Part shown: piece after piece, positions 23,201-35,323 of the stretch | How positions within the stretch are numbered: the stretch's first letter is position 1 | Layout: the number at the start of each line of letters is the position of its first letter | Assembly: GCA_964036155.1 (NCBI GenBank) | Contig: OZ038422.1 | Location: forward strand, 56,567,201 to 56,631,200 | Direction of reading: 5' to 3' | From: Diploscapter coronatus | Lineage: Eukaryota; Nematoda; Chromadorea; Rhabditida; Rhabditidae | DNA length: 64,000 nucleotides | Translations under genes and position numbers: made by a program | Notes under the pieces: generated by a model | The model's input: only the letters and a program-made list of their open reading frames with translations | Databases searched by the model: none | What the model was told of the DNA's origin: nothing

Positions 23201-26200
23201 ACCATTTGTCGACAATCGTAGCCCTTCTCCACATTTGCACTCGTTGACATTGGCTGTATTTTTTCGTTGCTTCAACTCGGACCAGATTCAAATCATTCCT
23301 TGAAATTTCGTAGAATTTCATACGCAATTCTTCAGAGATTTCATGTTCGAGGCTTTCATCATCATCAGGGAAAAAATCGGGATCACGGTTGCAGGTGGTC
23401 TCATCGTCGGTCGAATCTGATTCGTCCTCGTCACCGTAGGTATCGTCGGCTTGAGAAGAAGCGGCAGGGGTTACAGATAAAGAACTTTTTGCTGTGGATT
23501 TCATTTTCGAAGTTTCCGGTTTCGAATCGGCGAGTTCAGAGATCAATTTTCGGTGATTGTCGCAAAGGGCTGAAAATATAATAATTTTCACTAATACTAA
23601 TGAATATATACTTACGAGTCCCAGCAGGGTACAGGATTCCAAATTCGATCAGAATAGCGAACGATTCTCGTAAAGTTAATATACGAGTGGCAGGTATAAC
23701 TTTCTTATGCGGCTTGATCCTTGGGTCTGATATCATGCATTTGAATGAGGATTTGCTCGTCAATTGAACTTTTCCAGTTGTTTTCAGTCTAAGCTTCCTC
23801 GTAAGGGTATCGATATGGTGTTGGCACACGTGAAGATCTAGTATGGGTGACCCAGGTGAAAAGTCAAGTTGGAACTCAGCAGCTCCTGCTGCGAAAACGA
23901 GTTCAGCGCAGTTAGCTGCACCGTGAAGCTCACCACATTCAGCATGAATCAAATCGGCCACTCTAAAATGATATCAATGAAAAGCTGCTAACAAATGATT
24001 GAAATGGTATTTACTCACTTGATGAGGTCACCTTTGCACGGTCCCGTTGATGAGAGAGTAGTACGGGGGATTGTCTCAAGTTCGCTTATCCTTTCCTTCA
24101 CAAAATAACAGATAGGCTTATCAGAGAAGACTAAATATTTTCATATTTGAAAATTCTCATTACGTATGAATGTGATCAAATTCATTACCTTGAGATTGGC
24201 TGGCTCCATCACGGTGGTATCCAACTTTGAGTCCTTCAGCATCGAGTTTTGATAAGATGTCGCCATGCTTTTGCTCGGCTTGTTCTCTTTCTAATTGCAG
24301 ATCCGAAATTTTTTTGTCATACTGCTTCAATTCATCGTCGCGTTTCTTTTCCTGTGTTTCGATTTTTGCCTGCTCAGCTTTATCCACTCTTAGAGAGGAA
24401 AGTTCTGAGTGATGTCGAAGTTCGGTCACTCGTCTATCTATTCGTAGACGCTGTTCTTTCTTAGACAAGGTGAAATCGAGTGATCTCCATTCTACTCCAA
24501 GATCCAATACATATATCGCATGGTTGACTTGTGCATCGACGCTTAGCTTGTTCTTGATTGCATTTTCCCTAGCCTTTTTCAACAGACCATCAGCCAGATC
24601 GTAGAATCTTTGAGTCTCTTCAGAAATGATCGGGACTGAGATTCGAGCAGGTTGGCTTGCTGATGCATACAGAAGAGGTCCTACAGGTAGAGCTTTTGAA
24701 CATGGATTGATGAGTATTTGCGTCGTCTCTGCCATTCTATCCAGAGATTGGTGGAATTCCAGCTTGATCTTCTCCAAATCAGCCTGAGCCTTCGCAATAT
24801 TCTCCGCAGCTTCCTTAGCTCGTGTCTCTTTGCCTTTGCTCAAATTTTCCAGGTTCTTCCCTAGATCTTCAGCTCTATTGGCCAATTGATGACGGGCTAT
24901 CTTCTCAACTTGATCATAGCCCTTGTTCACTTGATCCAAAGACGATTTCATCTTTATAATTTCTGTGGTCGAGTCGAGTTCAATTTCATCCCAATTGTCC
25001 TTCAAATTCGACAGGATTTCTGCATGATTTTCAATGGCAGCTTTCCTATCCTTATCACTAGTGGTTAGTAGTGCCTTCTTCAGGGCTTCAATTTGCTCAT
25101 CAATCCGTTGCTCGATGGATTTGGTTGATGAACCCCCGGTTTCTTCAACTGAATATTTACTTTTCAAAATACATATAATAACATCGTATGTCAAAACAAT
25201 ATCAATCATTTTTTCTAACTGTAAGCCTACCACATGGCTTTTTGGCAGGATCGTAGTTCTCCTTTTCGCCGCATCGTTTGCCGGGTGGATGGCCGTAGAT
25301 AACGAGTGCGAAAATAATCAACGAAGAAATGCAATATTTCATCTCTAAAATAAATAAATTTGGAAATTATCGAAAAAAAAAACGATCGATAAAGTAGTAA
25401 AAAGACGTGCTGCGGTTCGAATTCTTCAAAATAACGTGCGCCCATAAACTGGTGTTCTCTGCATCTTTACTCTAACTCTATAAATTTTCCGTGCTATTTC
25501 TTGCTGCTGAAAAAGTCGGTCGGCTGAGCAGTAAACAAAATGAGATAGGAGGAGAGAACATAGAAAAACGAAAAGGGGAAAACAACAAGGAGATAATGCT
25601 ATCTCATAAAGGTATATACACTTCAGGCACCCATTACAGTATGAAAATTCATCTATCCGAAGTTGGTTCTGAAATAAAAGTTGCCCAGAATTCAATTCTC
25701 TACTTGATAAAACAAAAAAAAAGTTCTTTTGTCAACGTTCAATTACGCGTAAACTCAGGACGGATCGAAGAATACACAACCATGACGCGAAAGTGAGTTT
25801 TTCCGCCAAAATCAATATTCAAATTTCTTCTTTTTTCAGTGTACGTTAATATACTGATTTTTACAAGAAAAACAAAAAAAGAATCATTCAATTCGGCTCA
25901 GAAATAAGAAAGTTATGAAGGGTTAAAGCTGAAACTAAGCAATAATCACCCTGATTTTACGCGTTCGGATGCATTTTTCGTATCAAAACCCATTCTTTTT
26001 TTCAAATTTTTTTACATATTCAAATGTAGAATTTAATTCTCTACAAAATAAGCCAATTTCCAGCTTGGGTATCGGACTCTAATTTGGGTAAAAAAATGAA
26101 AAACTGCGTCGAAGTCGGATCATATTTTCTAATTTTTTTTTCGAATTTTAATTTTTTTCCGCCAAATTATCGATTTTCGAAAATGATCATAGTCAGATAA

Positions 26201-29200
26201 AATGGAGTATTTGTCATGAGTTATCAGGTGCAAAAAACTGCATTCGATTTGGTCTGCAACTAAGAAAGTTATGGGGATCCGAAGTTTGACATTCAATATA
26301 GGAATGCACTGGTTTTACGCATTTTTCGTATCAAAACCCATTCTTTTTTTCAAATTTTTTTGCATATTCAAATGCAGAATTAAATTCTCTACAAAATAAG
26401 CCAATTTCCAGCTTGGGTATCGGACTCTAATTTGGGTAAAAAAATGAAAAACTGCAGTCGGCTAAGATCGCATTTTCGAAAATTAATTTTTTGGCGGGAA
26501 GTTATTGATGGTAGCAGGTGGTTGTGGTTACATTATTTGTAGAGTTTTTCGTGGGCTATCCAATGCTGAAAACCCCATTCGATTTGGTTCAGAAATAAGA
26601 AAGTTATGAATTTTTTCCCGAGGTCGGATTTCTCAAAACTTCAAGCTACCGTAATCCTGCATACGATCATTTTTATGAAAAACGAATAGCACCACGAGAA
26701 TCAGCGTGAAAAACTGAACAATATATGTGAAAATCAGCCAAATCGACGGACCCCTGGAAACATCCCTTTACTAAGACTTTGGTTTTTCCTGACATTCACT
26801 CTTAATTCAAAATAGGCCATCCATGACCACGATTATTTCAAATCTTCAAACTCCAATTATGCAATCAAGCGCTTACTGATATTCTCCATATTTGTTTAAT
26901 CTGCGTGAAAATCCGAAATCAGCAATTTGACAAATGAGGTCCTTAGTGAGAAGGATGTTTTTGGGAAACAGATCGTTATGGCTGATGTTCTGTTTATGCA
27001 GATAGGTAAGTCCATTGGCTATTTGAGCAGCAAACTCGATTAGTCCAGCATTAGTCAGTGGTATTTTCTGATGGTTGGATTTTCATTCATAAAATTTGAT
27101 GATCTACGATATTGACCGAAAGTTTGGAATAATTGTTAAATTAGCTGTTGGCAAAGCATCGAGAGCATATTTCAACGAAACTCTACATAAATTCATAAGT
27201 CTGTGAATTATTTATGTGGAAATTTCATTCAAAATGATTCACAGTGAGTGATTAGAAAAGTGCCTCTATCCATAGGCAAGATTGTTCCAAAAATTTGCAT
27301 GTCACTGTATTGCTCTACACAAATAAAGATCATGCCAACTTGAGTTTAACTTACAAAACTATCATCCTTCGGCGGTATTCTGACTTCCGTGTATGAAGTT
27401 TGGTGATTATTTGAAACTATCGGGAGGGCATATTTTTTAAGGAACAAATCTAACGATCCTTCTTGGCAAAAATGTGTTATTAGGCAAAGGCTTCTGAATT
27501 TCATTGTTCTGAATTTATTTTTGACCTCTTATAACCCATTGTGTTCTGTATAACCAATGAATGGCACAATATTGACGTGCTGCAAAGAAGAGTGGATGAA
27601 AATCTCTTCCTCGATTGGAAAAGACTCTTAACTTTTTGGCGCTAAATCTAGCTAGTTTACTCTTCCTACAAAGGATAATTGTATTTTACCTTTTCTTGCG
27701 ATCTTATGATTTCCCATGGAAATTACATCAATATTACCGAAACAGCCACTCATTATTTCAATTCCTATCTAGAATATATTGCAATTACAGGATGACAATT
27801 AACTATGTGAGACGCATCATTTTCGATCGTGAAAAAGTATAAGCTATAGAACATACTGGGTTCTTTTTTATTTTATGCAATGGCATCGATAGAATATTAT
27901 TTTCAGAAAGAATTGATAAAATTTGATTTTGAGTGAATTTTGGGTGTTTTTGAGATCTACTCATTATATTCTAAAAATATTGCTTGACAGCGATATTTTG
28001 AATCCTGGTAACGTCAAATATAATTCAGATAGTTTTAAATTTTGATGGAAGTGATAGCATTATAAAGTACACTGATTTTATACTCAATTTAGATCTCTCT
28101 TCCAAATATTTGAACAAAAAATAATCTCAAATTAATATCGATCTTGTGCAAGGCAAACTCTCATTTGATAATACGACAAATTGGTTACTATAACGATCAA
28201 ATAAAATATCCGAATTTCATAAATTTAGTAGGCACGCTAGTTTTGATACAAGGATTTCAAAAACATCAAATTATGTAGTCAGAGATATGACTCCCGAAAG
28301 AACGTCTCCCTTATTTTATTGTTACTCTGTCGATTTTCCATGCAATTATATCCACTCCCTTGCCTATGAACCTTAGCAAACTATAAAATTTCATTGGTTT
28401 GGTTAAAAATGGTGTTTTATCGTTTTTTCTGTAAATTTGACTTACGGGATTGCTGAGTAGTTCCTGAGGAATCCAGCGAGCATTTTCCAGCAATTTTTCG
28501 CGATTTTGATATGACTGTGGTTGGATGAAGTAACTAGGCACATCGGTTTGAATTAGTAGCTCTGTTGTATCTACCTCAAAAATCTATTACTGCGGTTTTT
28601 ATTTCTCGCGGCCATGATTACCGTTTTCAAAGGAGTCTTTGCATGAAGACTTCGAGTTAAAATTGCAAAATTACGACGCCTCGAAGATTTCTTCGATAAT
28701 TTTCGAATCACTGCGATTATTGTGAGCAAACATGTTGCCATGAGTATCGCAATAAATAATATCACAAGAAGGGTATGCACCTAAAATGGTACGTTTTCGA
28801 TAAAACTCTTCTTGTCATAGTCTACAAATGAAATTCCATTAGGATCTGTCGGTAATGATATTTGATTTAAACTCGGCTAACTTACTTCATTATTTATCCC
28901 TCTGTTATTATTGGCCGCCTAAATTTTTAATTAATAAACTCCTATGGATATAGTTAGTCAAATATACCGATGAGTTATTCAAACTCTTTGATGAATCATT
29001 AAAATGAGGATATGCATTTGCTGTCGATGAATTAAAAGTGGAATCTAAAAAAATAGTTTTTATCAAAGATATCGCTCTTCTGTTACAGAATATTATCATG
29101 GCTATTTTCCGATTTTTACTATTCCATACAATTTCTTTTTATCAATGAATTTTAGATATAATCTAAAAGGAAAAATTCTTACTAATTTTCATTGTGTTAT

Positions 29201-32044
29201 TGTTTCGGAGAGTAGTGGATGTCAGCTTTGTTTTGTTGTATGTTTCAATAGTTGTTTGCGATTTTCTTGGTCGGTAACGTATAAATCTCAATACATGGTG
29301 GATCTCTGATCCATTATGAAAAACTTTGCAAAAACTATAACTTGTCGAATTGTTTGGAAGCTCGTTTCCGTCAATTCCATAAACAATTTCAGATGATTTT
29401 CTATTCTTCCTTATTGCATTACTCTAAATTTCATTTTTCAAGATAAACTATTATGCTACTGAATCAAGTTAAATGAAAATGAATAAAAAGCAATTAATGA
29501 ATATTAATAATTTTATTTGAAACATGAAACGATGCTTACCGAGTTGCAAAATGAACAGCCCATTTCAAATTTGAGTTTTTCATGATCAGCATTACAGATC
29601 TGTTTTCCATGTATGCCTCTCAATGCGCATTGAAAATGTACATTAGCTCCTGATTCAGATTTGATCTCTTCCTAAATAAATATGCACTAAAATAAATTAT
29701 TTTCAGAAAATATACTATTTTAAAATCCAATTCTGTATTTTCTTTCAAATTTGCCCAATTAAAATCGCAAATTGATTTGTAGGCGAATGATTTGCGTCCA
29801 TTGTGAGCTTCGCATGTATAAATTCCGTCTTTTGTTGGTTTTTCGTTTAAAATAAAGCCAAATCTGAAAGTTTTGAGTGTTAATTTTCAATATTGTGGCT
29901 TTTTTACGATTACTCGAAAAATCAAATTTTTAATTTTGAAAGTTGAACGATTATTTCACAGGTAGACACATGGACATTATTTGACGACTTCTTTAGAAAA
30001 TATGGATAATTTTTGTCAAATAATGCTAACATATGCATTCACGAATCGACTATTCATTAAAATATTTAAAAATCGATATTTTAAAATTTCATCAGGAATC
30101 TGATTTCCACATAAAATTAGTTGCTTGACCTTGGATCATAGACTGCTTTTTCTTCTGATAACGGGGTATTATTGAATAATAGTTGGACTTCAAATTGGTG
30201 AGTCATTCTCGTTGATGGACAGGGAACTATGTGTTTAGATAGTTCAGAGTCAAATTCTACTGTATCACTGTGAGTATTCAGTAATAGAGAGCCATCTTTT
30301 GCTAAACACTCCATTTTGTTATAGAAAATTTCAAATTTGTCTCACGCTTAACAAATAAATAAAGTTTAGCCGCTTTATATTGGCTTATTTCTAGGTAACA
30401 TAGATATTCTCCAGTGTCTGATACCTAAAATGAAAAGAAAACGATTGTTTTACAAGGAGGCTCATTGACAAATTTTATTGAATTAATGAAAATAACTCTT
30501 GCTTCACTAAACTCCTGACTTATTTTATTGAACTGTGTACGTACAATGACGCTCGAAAGTTTTTCATCATCCACTTAATTTGGTTTGTCAATAAAATAAA
30601 TGAGGAATTTAATGCCTTAAAGTTTTTCACTAATTTTTGTTGACTCCTATACTATAAAAAGAGATGAAACTATTCTGTGCCTATAATTTTTCTTGATATT
30701 TCTTACTGTCGCATTCCTTATTTTCATCAATGTTTGGTCGTTCTTTTTGACTATCTCGCATCGGTCTTCGAAATTCGACCTTTCAAATCCTTGATTATTC
30801 TCGAGTTTCAAAACTGGAGCTTCCAATGTGGCTAAAATGGTATTTTAGGTAGGGAGCACAAGTCCCGCCCACTCTGTGAAGACAAGGTCAAGAAAAGAAA
30901 TTTCGCTAATTTCTTTTTCAACAATTTTCACGAGTTTTGCGAAGTAATTTTTGATTTATTTTTCTTTCCTCACTATTAAATGCGAACTTAGGGAACATTT
31001 TTGCTCCCGGAACATGCCTCCAAAACACGAATTGGGTCGTTCAAAACGTACAGTGAAGTTTTCAAATGGCTATTTCGGCGCACTTTCACTCATTTTCACG
31101 TAGCCTTCAAACGAATGATTCAAGTAATTTGGGTTATCAAGATCATTTTGGTAAAAAAAAAATTAACAAAAAAAGTTAGACGGCAAGGAACGATAAGCGG
31201 ATTTACGAAATTGATTACTTTCCCTTTAAAACGATCGTTTTTGTGCGGACTCGCTGCATTAAGGGGGCGTGGCTAAGGTCGACTTCTATCATTACTGTTA
31301 ATGAAAAAGTGATAAAAATCGAAAAAAAAAATCTTTGATAATCCACTGAAACAAATCCCTTTATAAGTTATCCCTTCTTCTCGAGTACCCTTTGGAAATG
31401 TAATGCAAAGGCAGGACATCTTTTTCCTCGAGAAAATTAGCTAGCAAAGTCGTTCACGAATCGACATCTTCAGATGGCCGTATTTCGCGTTATTCTGATC
31501 CGTTTTTCATTCGGTTCTTTACTAGAAACTTGTCCAGCTCTACAGATTTATAGAAAAATGTTTTCATAGCTTTTTCTTCACACCAGAAATTTTACTTGCG
31601 CTTTCGTTTTAGGTTAAATTTTCTTTGTTAATTAATGATCAACATACTGTCTAAATCCCTGTAAAATAAACTCGCTTTGCAATCCACTGAAAATTCATTT
31701 CCCTCTTCGATTTCTATGTATTTGAAACCATGCTCACTTGAAATCTAAATAAAATCTATTTTAGTAAATAAAATTTGTCACTAAAATTAAAGTCAGAAAC
31801 TATTGACTTTCTAAATATAATTGTGGAGATTATATTTTGAAATAAAAAGAAATCGTTACATATGTACAAATACCTACAATATCTGTTTCATTGGTATTTT
31901 CATAAGCATGAATGTACGGCTGAATACTCGGATAGAGCATGTTATTAGATAGAAAGCTCACGAAATAATCTTCTCCATAATCTGTCCCTTTTGGGAATGT
32001 TGTAATGTTAGTGCAACTAATTAGAAACGTAAGCACGTGCCCCT
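17202..32044 (-). CDS. receptor tyrosine kinase of VEGFR/PDGFR type, 5' end unresolved
   Basis: This is a type I membrane receptor kinase on the - strand. Recognisable parts in order are: an N-terminal extracellular stretch (about 32,044-31,870); Ig-like domains with NATVSDTGEYLC (about 30,424) and DGIYTCEA (about 29,830), and LYLFVKPKDG and VYDPR-FGF joins that match the VEGFR/PDGFR Ig1-Ig2 pattern; a Ser/Asn-rich stalk (about 29,430-28,900); a transmembrane helix (about 28,700-28,780); and a split kinase domain. The kinase has a G-loop MSGCFG (27,690-27,768), a lysine in IARK, an alpha-C glutamate, a hinge FCQEGSL, HNDLFPKN (about 26,950), DFG, SPIE in place of APE (18,311-18,392), and CWDPVSDQRP in 17,345-17,617. 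The last exon is 17,202-17,297, although a good GTGAGT donor just before the stop leaves the end uncertain. The catalytic-loop Arg is replaced by Asn. The exons are AT-rich. An 8.2-kb transposon lies inside the intron 18,393-26,876 without breaking any exon. Exons upstream of 32,044 are not resolved. Confidence 0.82.
18571..19752 (+). repeat. left terminal inverted repeat of the transposon
   Basis: This arm pairs with 25,621-26,815. The inner boundary is marked by the shared GGGTGCCTGAAGTG at 19,738-19,751. The arms differ by small changes; the clearest is near the outer end, where the right arm has a few extra bases after CCAAAGTC. Confidence 0.9.
18927..19400 (+). repeat. two direct repeats inside the left TIR (mirrored in the right TIR)
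   Basis: A unit of about 125 bases beginning CAGTTTTTCATTTTTTTACC and running through GAATGGGTTTTGATACGAAAAATGC occurs near 18,915-19,048 and again near 19,261-19,398, about 345 bases apart. A weaker relation extends to other parts of the arm, such as CATAACTTTCTTA motifs near 18,762, 19,096 and 19,452. The right arm carries the same pair. Repeated subterminal motifs are a common form of transposase-binding region. Confidence 0.85.
20087..25342 (-). CDS. transposase with coiled-coil N-terminal half and DDE-like core
   Basis: Hand splicing gives one protein of about 1,600 residues. Exon 1 (start 25,342) encodes a hydrophobic, signal-peptide-like N-terminus followed by CGEKENYDPAKKPC. A Lys/Glu/Gln-rich coiled-coil region of about 330 residues follows (25,155-24,195). 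Next come a Cys/His-containing segment with PLCDNH, a strongly acidic linker, and the presumed RNase H-fold core: VDWAQK (about 21,960), YFGKSGLNIH, RWDNAGCYKS (spliced across 21,610-21,440) and NEPQDGKSDADRDAA. The C-terminal part has a C2H2 finger (CPIEGC...HLQKGNH, near 20,740) and a helix RFTRDEQLSTSQIRGWFS. The DNAGCYK and DPQ-GK-DRDAA type motifs match a transposase-like family I know from invertebrate genomes. The three acidic residues are assigned by pattern only. All joins keep phase and I see no internal stop, so the copy looks functional. Confidence 0.85.
25621..26815 (-). repeat. right terminal inverted repeat of the transposon
   Basis: This is the inverted copy of 18,571-19,752. 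It starts just upstream of the transposase start codon at 25,342, so the promoter of the transposase probably lies in or just inside this arm. Confidence 0.9.
30848..31050 (+). repeat. interspersed repeat, copy B
   Basis: The stretch from GGGAGCACAAGTCCCGCCCA to about the GGAACATGCC...CACGAATTGGGTCG segment matches the reverse complement of 52,497-52,682, including TTAGGGAACATTTT. It lies inside the kinase gene in the intron between extracellular exons. No coding capacity is apparent. Confidence 0.7.
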
Positions 32045-34663
32045 AAATTTAAATCTGTCGATAGTATTTTTGGCATCTTTACGATTATGATGAAAACTCA
32101 TGCAATGCAACGAATCTTTATAAAAATGGAAAATATAATTTTAAAATCATCATCTATTTTCTAATGCCAGATTTCGAAAAAAAAAATATGAAAATACCCA
32201 TGAAAACTGAAGCGAAATAGATACTACGAAAATTTGAAAAATTGGAATATTAATTGCGTACTTTAAAATATATGTCGAAATATTTACTCGATTAGTTAAA
32301 GTATCTTAAATTTTTCTTAAAATAACGCATTAATTTCAGCAAATCAAATCTTCGTGCTTCTAGTTTGTCTAAATTTATAGACCGTTTAAATCATGCTAAT
32401 TTTGAAAAGTAGACAGAAATACTAGACATGTATGAAAATGAAGCATGGACTGAAAATAATTGCTTGCAAATCTTTCGATATTTTACTTCTGATGACCGCT
32501 TTAATTCGTTGATAACGAGCCATATTATGGCATCATGAAACTGATAAATATCGATTACTTTCTTGATATTTGAAGAAATTCTCGAAAATTTATAAATATG
32601 TTGTCTGATTATTAGTGATTGCGGTGAAAGTTATGTGTAGCGAAATATTTGATTGTGAAACTAAACGGCTAGCATGATATTCAACACAAAATTAACTCAA
32701 TAATAATTGACGAAATTTTATTTATATGATATGCTCAATACTTGTGTACCTCTCTAATTAAGATGCTTCTTATCTTTTTCATAACGATTTGAAGCAAAGA
32801 TACGTCAATGTATTTAAATTAGATAGCCGTATGAAAAAATAACAGCAAAAAATGATATTGAAGATCATATTTCAAATGTTGTAAATTTATATACGATTCA
32901 TAGAAATCAGATAATATCGGCTTCAACTCAAGACCTACACACTTTGCGCGTTAAATAAAAATGAGGTTTATTTTTGAGTTGTAATCAGGAAATTTTTTTT
33001 TTAAAATTGGACCCAATTTTGTTTAAATTTATTTTCTGACGATCCCTCCTAAAAATAACTTTCATCTTGACGCACAGAGTGTGTATATCTTCAGTTGAAG
33101 CCAAAATGTTGTATCATTTAAAAGCTGATGAAATTTGCAATAAGAAGCTTGGAGCAGGATTTTGATTTTCGGTTGAAAAATTTGAACTATGGGTGAAAAA
33201 CTCAATTTTTCTTTAAAAAGTCGATTTTATGCTAATTTCGACTATTTTTTGAAGTCAAAATCTTCTGCAATAATTTTTTTTAAAATCTCCATGGTTGATT
33301 TGTATAATTTGTATGAAAATTGAAATTAAAAAGGGTGACTACAGAATTATATAGTAGAGGTAAAATCCCCAATAGGACTGAACTATATTGAAATGCTTGA
33401 TGAACCGAAAGCAAAATCTCAATTTTGTATCACTAAAAACCAGAAAAAATTTCTCGTTCAGTCATGATTCCAATCCAAGGAATTAAATAACTACTATATT
33501 TTGTACCTGATTTCTCCCATTCCACTCACCCATCTCTTCATTAGTCTGTGACTTTGCTTCATTGCCCTGCAAACATTTTACAATGCTTATGTATGGTGTT
33601 AACCTTAACTCAAGAACAAAGATTCAGGTTTTTAGCACTGGAAAACGGTGTCAATATCAGTGTCAAAAAATGCTGACGTGAATACTAGGGTCGAAATTTT
33701 CTTTGAAAAAACGACAAAATAACACGTAACAATAAGATATGCCCAAATTTGAATACATTGACTGAGAGGAGCTTTGTTGTTATTCTCTGCTAAGCTGACA
33801 GAATTGTGCATTGAATGAACGTTCGAAGCCAAATCCTGAGCTAGGACACAATGTCAGTACATTTCGATTTCAGATTCGTCATCTACGCACTGAAATACCC
33901 TTATAATGAAGAAATAAGCCAAATAGGAGGGAATACTTCTAAAATTCCTTCCGAATTCGGGAATAGTAAAATACAATGTCATTATATCTGACTGAGTTCC
34001 GAATAGGGGTGTGTCAAATTAATCACTAAAAATGGTCAATTTAAAAGCGACTTCTCGAGTGATTCGAGCATCGGTAGGCACTAGAAAAATCGATATCCCG
34101 AGAAGGGGTCCAGGTAAGGTAATCGAGGACGCTGAATCGATTGGACCAGGTTTCAGTTCGATCTGCAAACGCTCTATGCTCGTAAAGGCCTACCCACCCA
34201 TATGGGCACAATATCCGGATTGGAGGACTCTTGCACCAGTGCAAACCATTTCTAGAGTCTTAAAAAAGTCCGTCTTAAAATCACTGCTCCAAAAATATCA
34301 AGAAACTCTTGATTTAGGTCAATTTTAAGTTACGAGTAAATATTGGAAGCAGTTTGATGATTCAATAATTTGAATAATGTCGCAATCGTAAACAAACTTA
34401 CACCGACCAAGGAAAAGAAGAGTGCTTGACCTCGAGAACTTGCTGCTGCCATTAGAAGCAGAAGTGAAGCGATGACATTGTATTCTTCTTTCCTATTCCA
34501 TTTCAAATTACATTAACCTCATTTTCTTTTTTCCAGGAAAGTTTATAACTTCTTCCTGAAATTGTGAGTTTGGAATGTATATTTTAGGAAATTTCAAATT
34601 AACACCCATTGAAATTTTGGACAACTTTAGAAACCTGACATGATTCCTGAACTGAGTTCGCCC
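32045..34663. other. AT-rich region upstream of the kinase exons; possible unresolved 5' exons
   Basis: The kinase must have at least one more 5' exon, because the exon ending at 32,044 opens after an acceptor without a start codon. Candidates on the - strand are a short Met-containing exon near 33,530-33,560 followed by GTGAGT, and a frame at about 33,700-33,830 with a hydrophobic run. Neither can be joined securely. I see no other gene. Confidence 0.4.
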
Positions 34664-34670
34664 TATAAAA
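34664..34670 (+). promoter_or_regulatory. TATA box of the secreted Tyr-rich peptide gene
   Basis: CCCTATAAAAGCCC lies 91-97 bases before the start codon at 34,761. With start of transcription about 30 bases downstream this leaves a short 5' UTR. It is the clearest core promoter in the window. Confidence 0.75.
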
Positions 34671-34760
34671 GCCCTGTCATTGCCCAGTCAAACCAAGCAA
34701 CTCTTCGAGTTCCAACCGTTCTCTTCTCAGCCTTCCGGTCCTTTCTCCAAACTCCCGAAC

Positions 34761-35245
34761 ATGGCCAAAATATTCAACTCGATCATTCTCATCGCCTGCC
34801 TCGTGGCTATGCTCGCTCTCTGCGCCGAAGCTGGAGGATATTACTACGTAAGTCTTAATATGAATATAAATCGATCAAATAGTCGTTTAATTGCAGAAGG
34901 ACTACTATCACAAGAAATATTATTATAAGGTGAGTGCATGAATGATACATTCAAAATCCCATCCTTTTAAAATAGCTATAAAGCTGTTTTATTGCAGAAG
35001 TACTACAAGAGCTATGGCAAGAAATACTATTACAAGTCATATGGCAAGGACTATTACAGGTACGCCCCAGACAGTTTATCAATTTTACACCAAGTTAAGC
35101 ATAAAAGATTTTCGAAATTTGATCTAAAAGTAGCAGTTTTCAAATTTCAATATTGAACAAACTTATTTTCAGCAAGCCCTATTACGGTTATGATTCTTAC
35201 GGACATGGACACAAGAAATACGATGATTACTACGGGTACTATTGA
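34761..35245 (+). CDS. small secreted Tyr/Lys/Gly-rich peptide
   Basis: Four exons (34,761-34,847; 34,897-34,929; 34,998-35,059; 35,173-35,245) join in frame to an 84-residue protein. Residues 1-24 form a strong signal peptide: basic start, hydrophobic core IILIACLVAMLALC, and a small-residue cut site AEA-GG. The mature part is almost wholly Tyr, Lys, Gly, His, Asp and Ser, in repeats such as KKYYYK and KSYGK. Such composition is known in cuticle or eggshell structural proteins and in Gly/Tyr-rich antimicrobial-like peptides of ecdysozoans; which applies cannot be told. There are no cysteines after the signal. A TATA box and an AATAAA frame the gene. Confidence 0.85.
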
Positions 35246-35323
35246 TTGTCTGGATCGATCGGGTCGAGTCAGTAACAAGCCATCATCGTCTAATCTAGTC
35301 TTCTCGTTGTTAGATTTGAATGA

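Larger units (their letters stand above)
18571..26815. mobile_element. intact DNA transposon of about 8.2 kb with long terminal inverted repeats
   Basis: Sequence from about 18,571 to 19,752 recurs almost perfectly, inverted, at 25,621-26,815. Both outer ends carry TTAAGAGTGAATGTCAG. Between the arms lies a single multi-exon gene for a DDE-type transposase whose exons can all be joined in frame. The element sits inside a kinase intron and accounts for nearly all its length: about 240 bases remain without it. I could not define a target-site duplication with confidence. Nearly identical arms and an undamaged gene suggest a recent insertion. The family identity (IS3EU-like) is a guess from protein motifs. 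Confidence 0.9.

Noticed and set aside
28250..28375. - strand segment after an ATTTTATAG acceptor that could be an exon before the kinase G-loop
   Set aside because: It runs to a stop codon without a usable donor. Joining 28,447 directly to 27,768 keeps phase and yields the expected juxtamembrane-to-G-loop sequence.
34032..34328. 98-codon open frame on the + strand (also partly open on the - strand)
   Set aside because: No family pattern, splice context or convincing start. Open frames on both strands suggest base composition rather than a gene.
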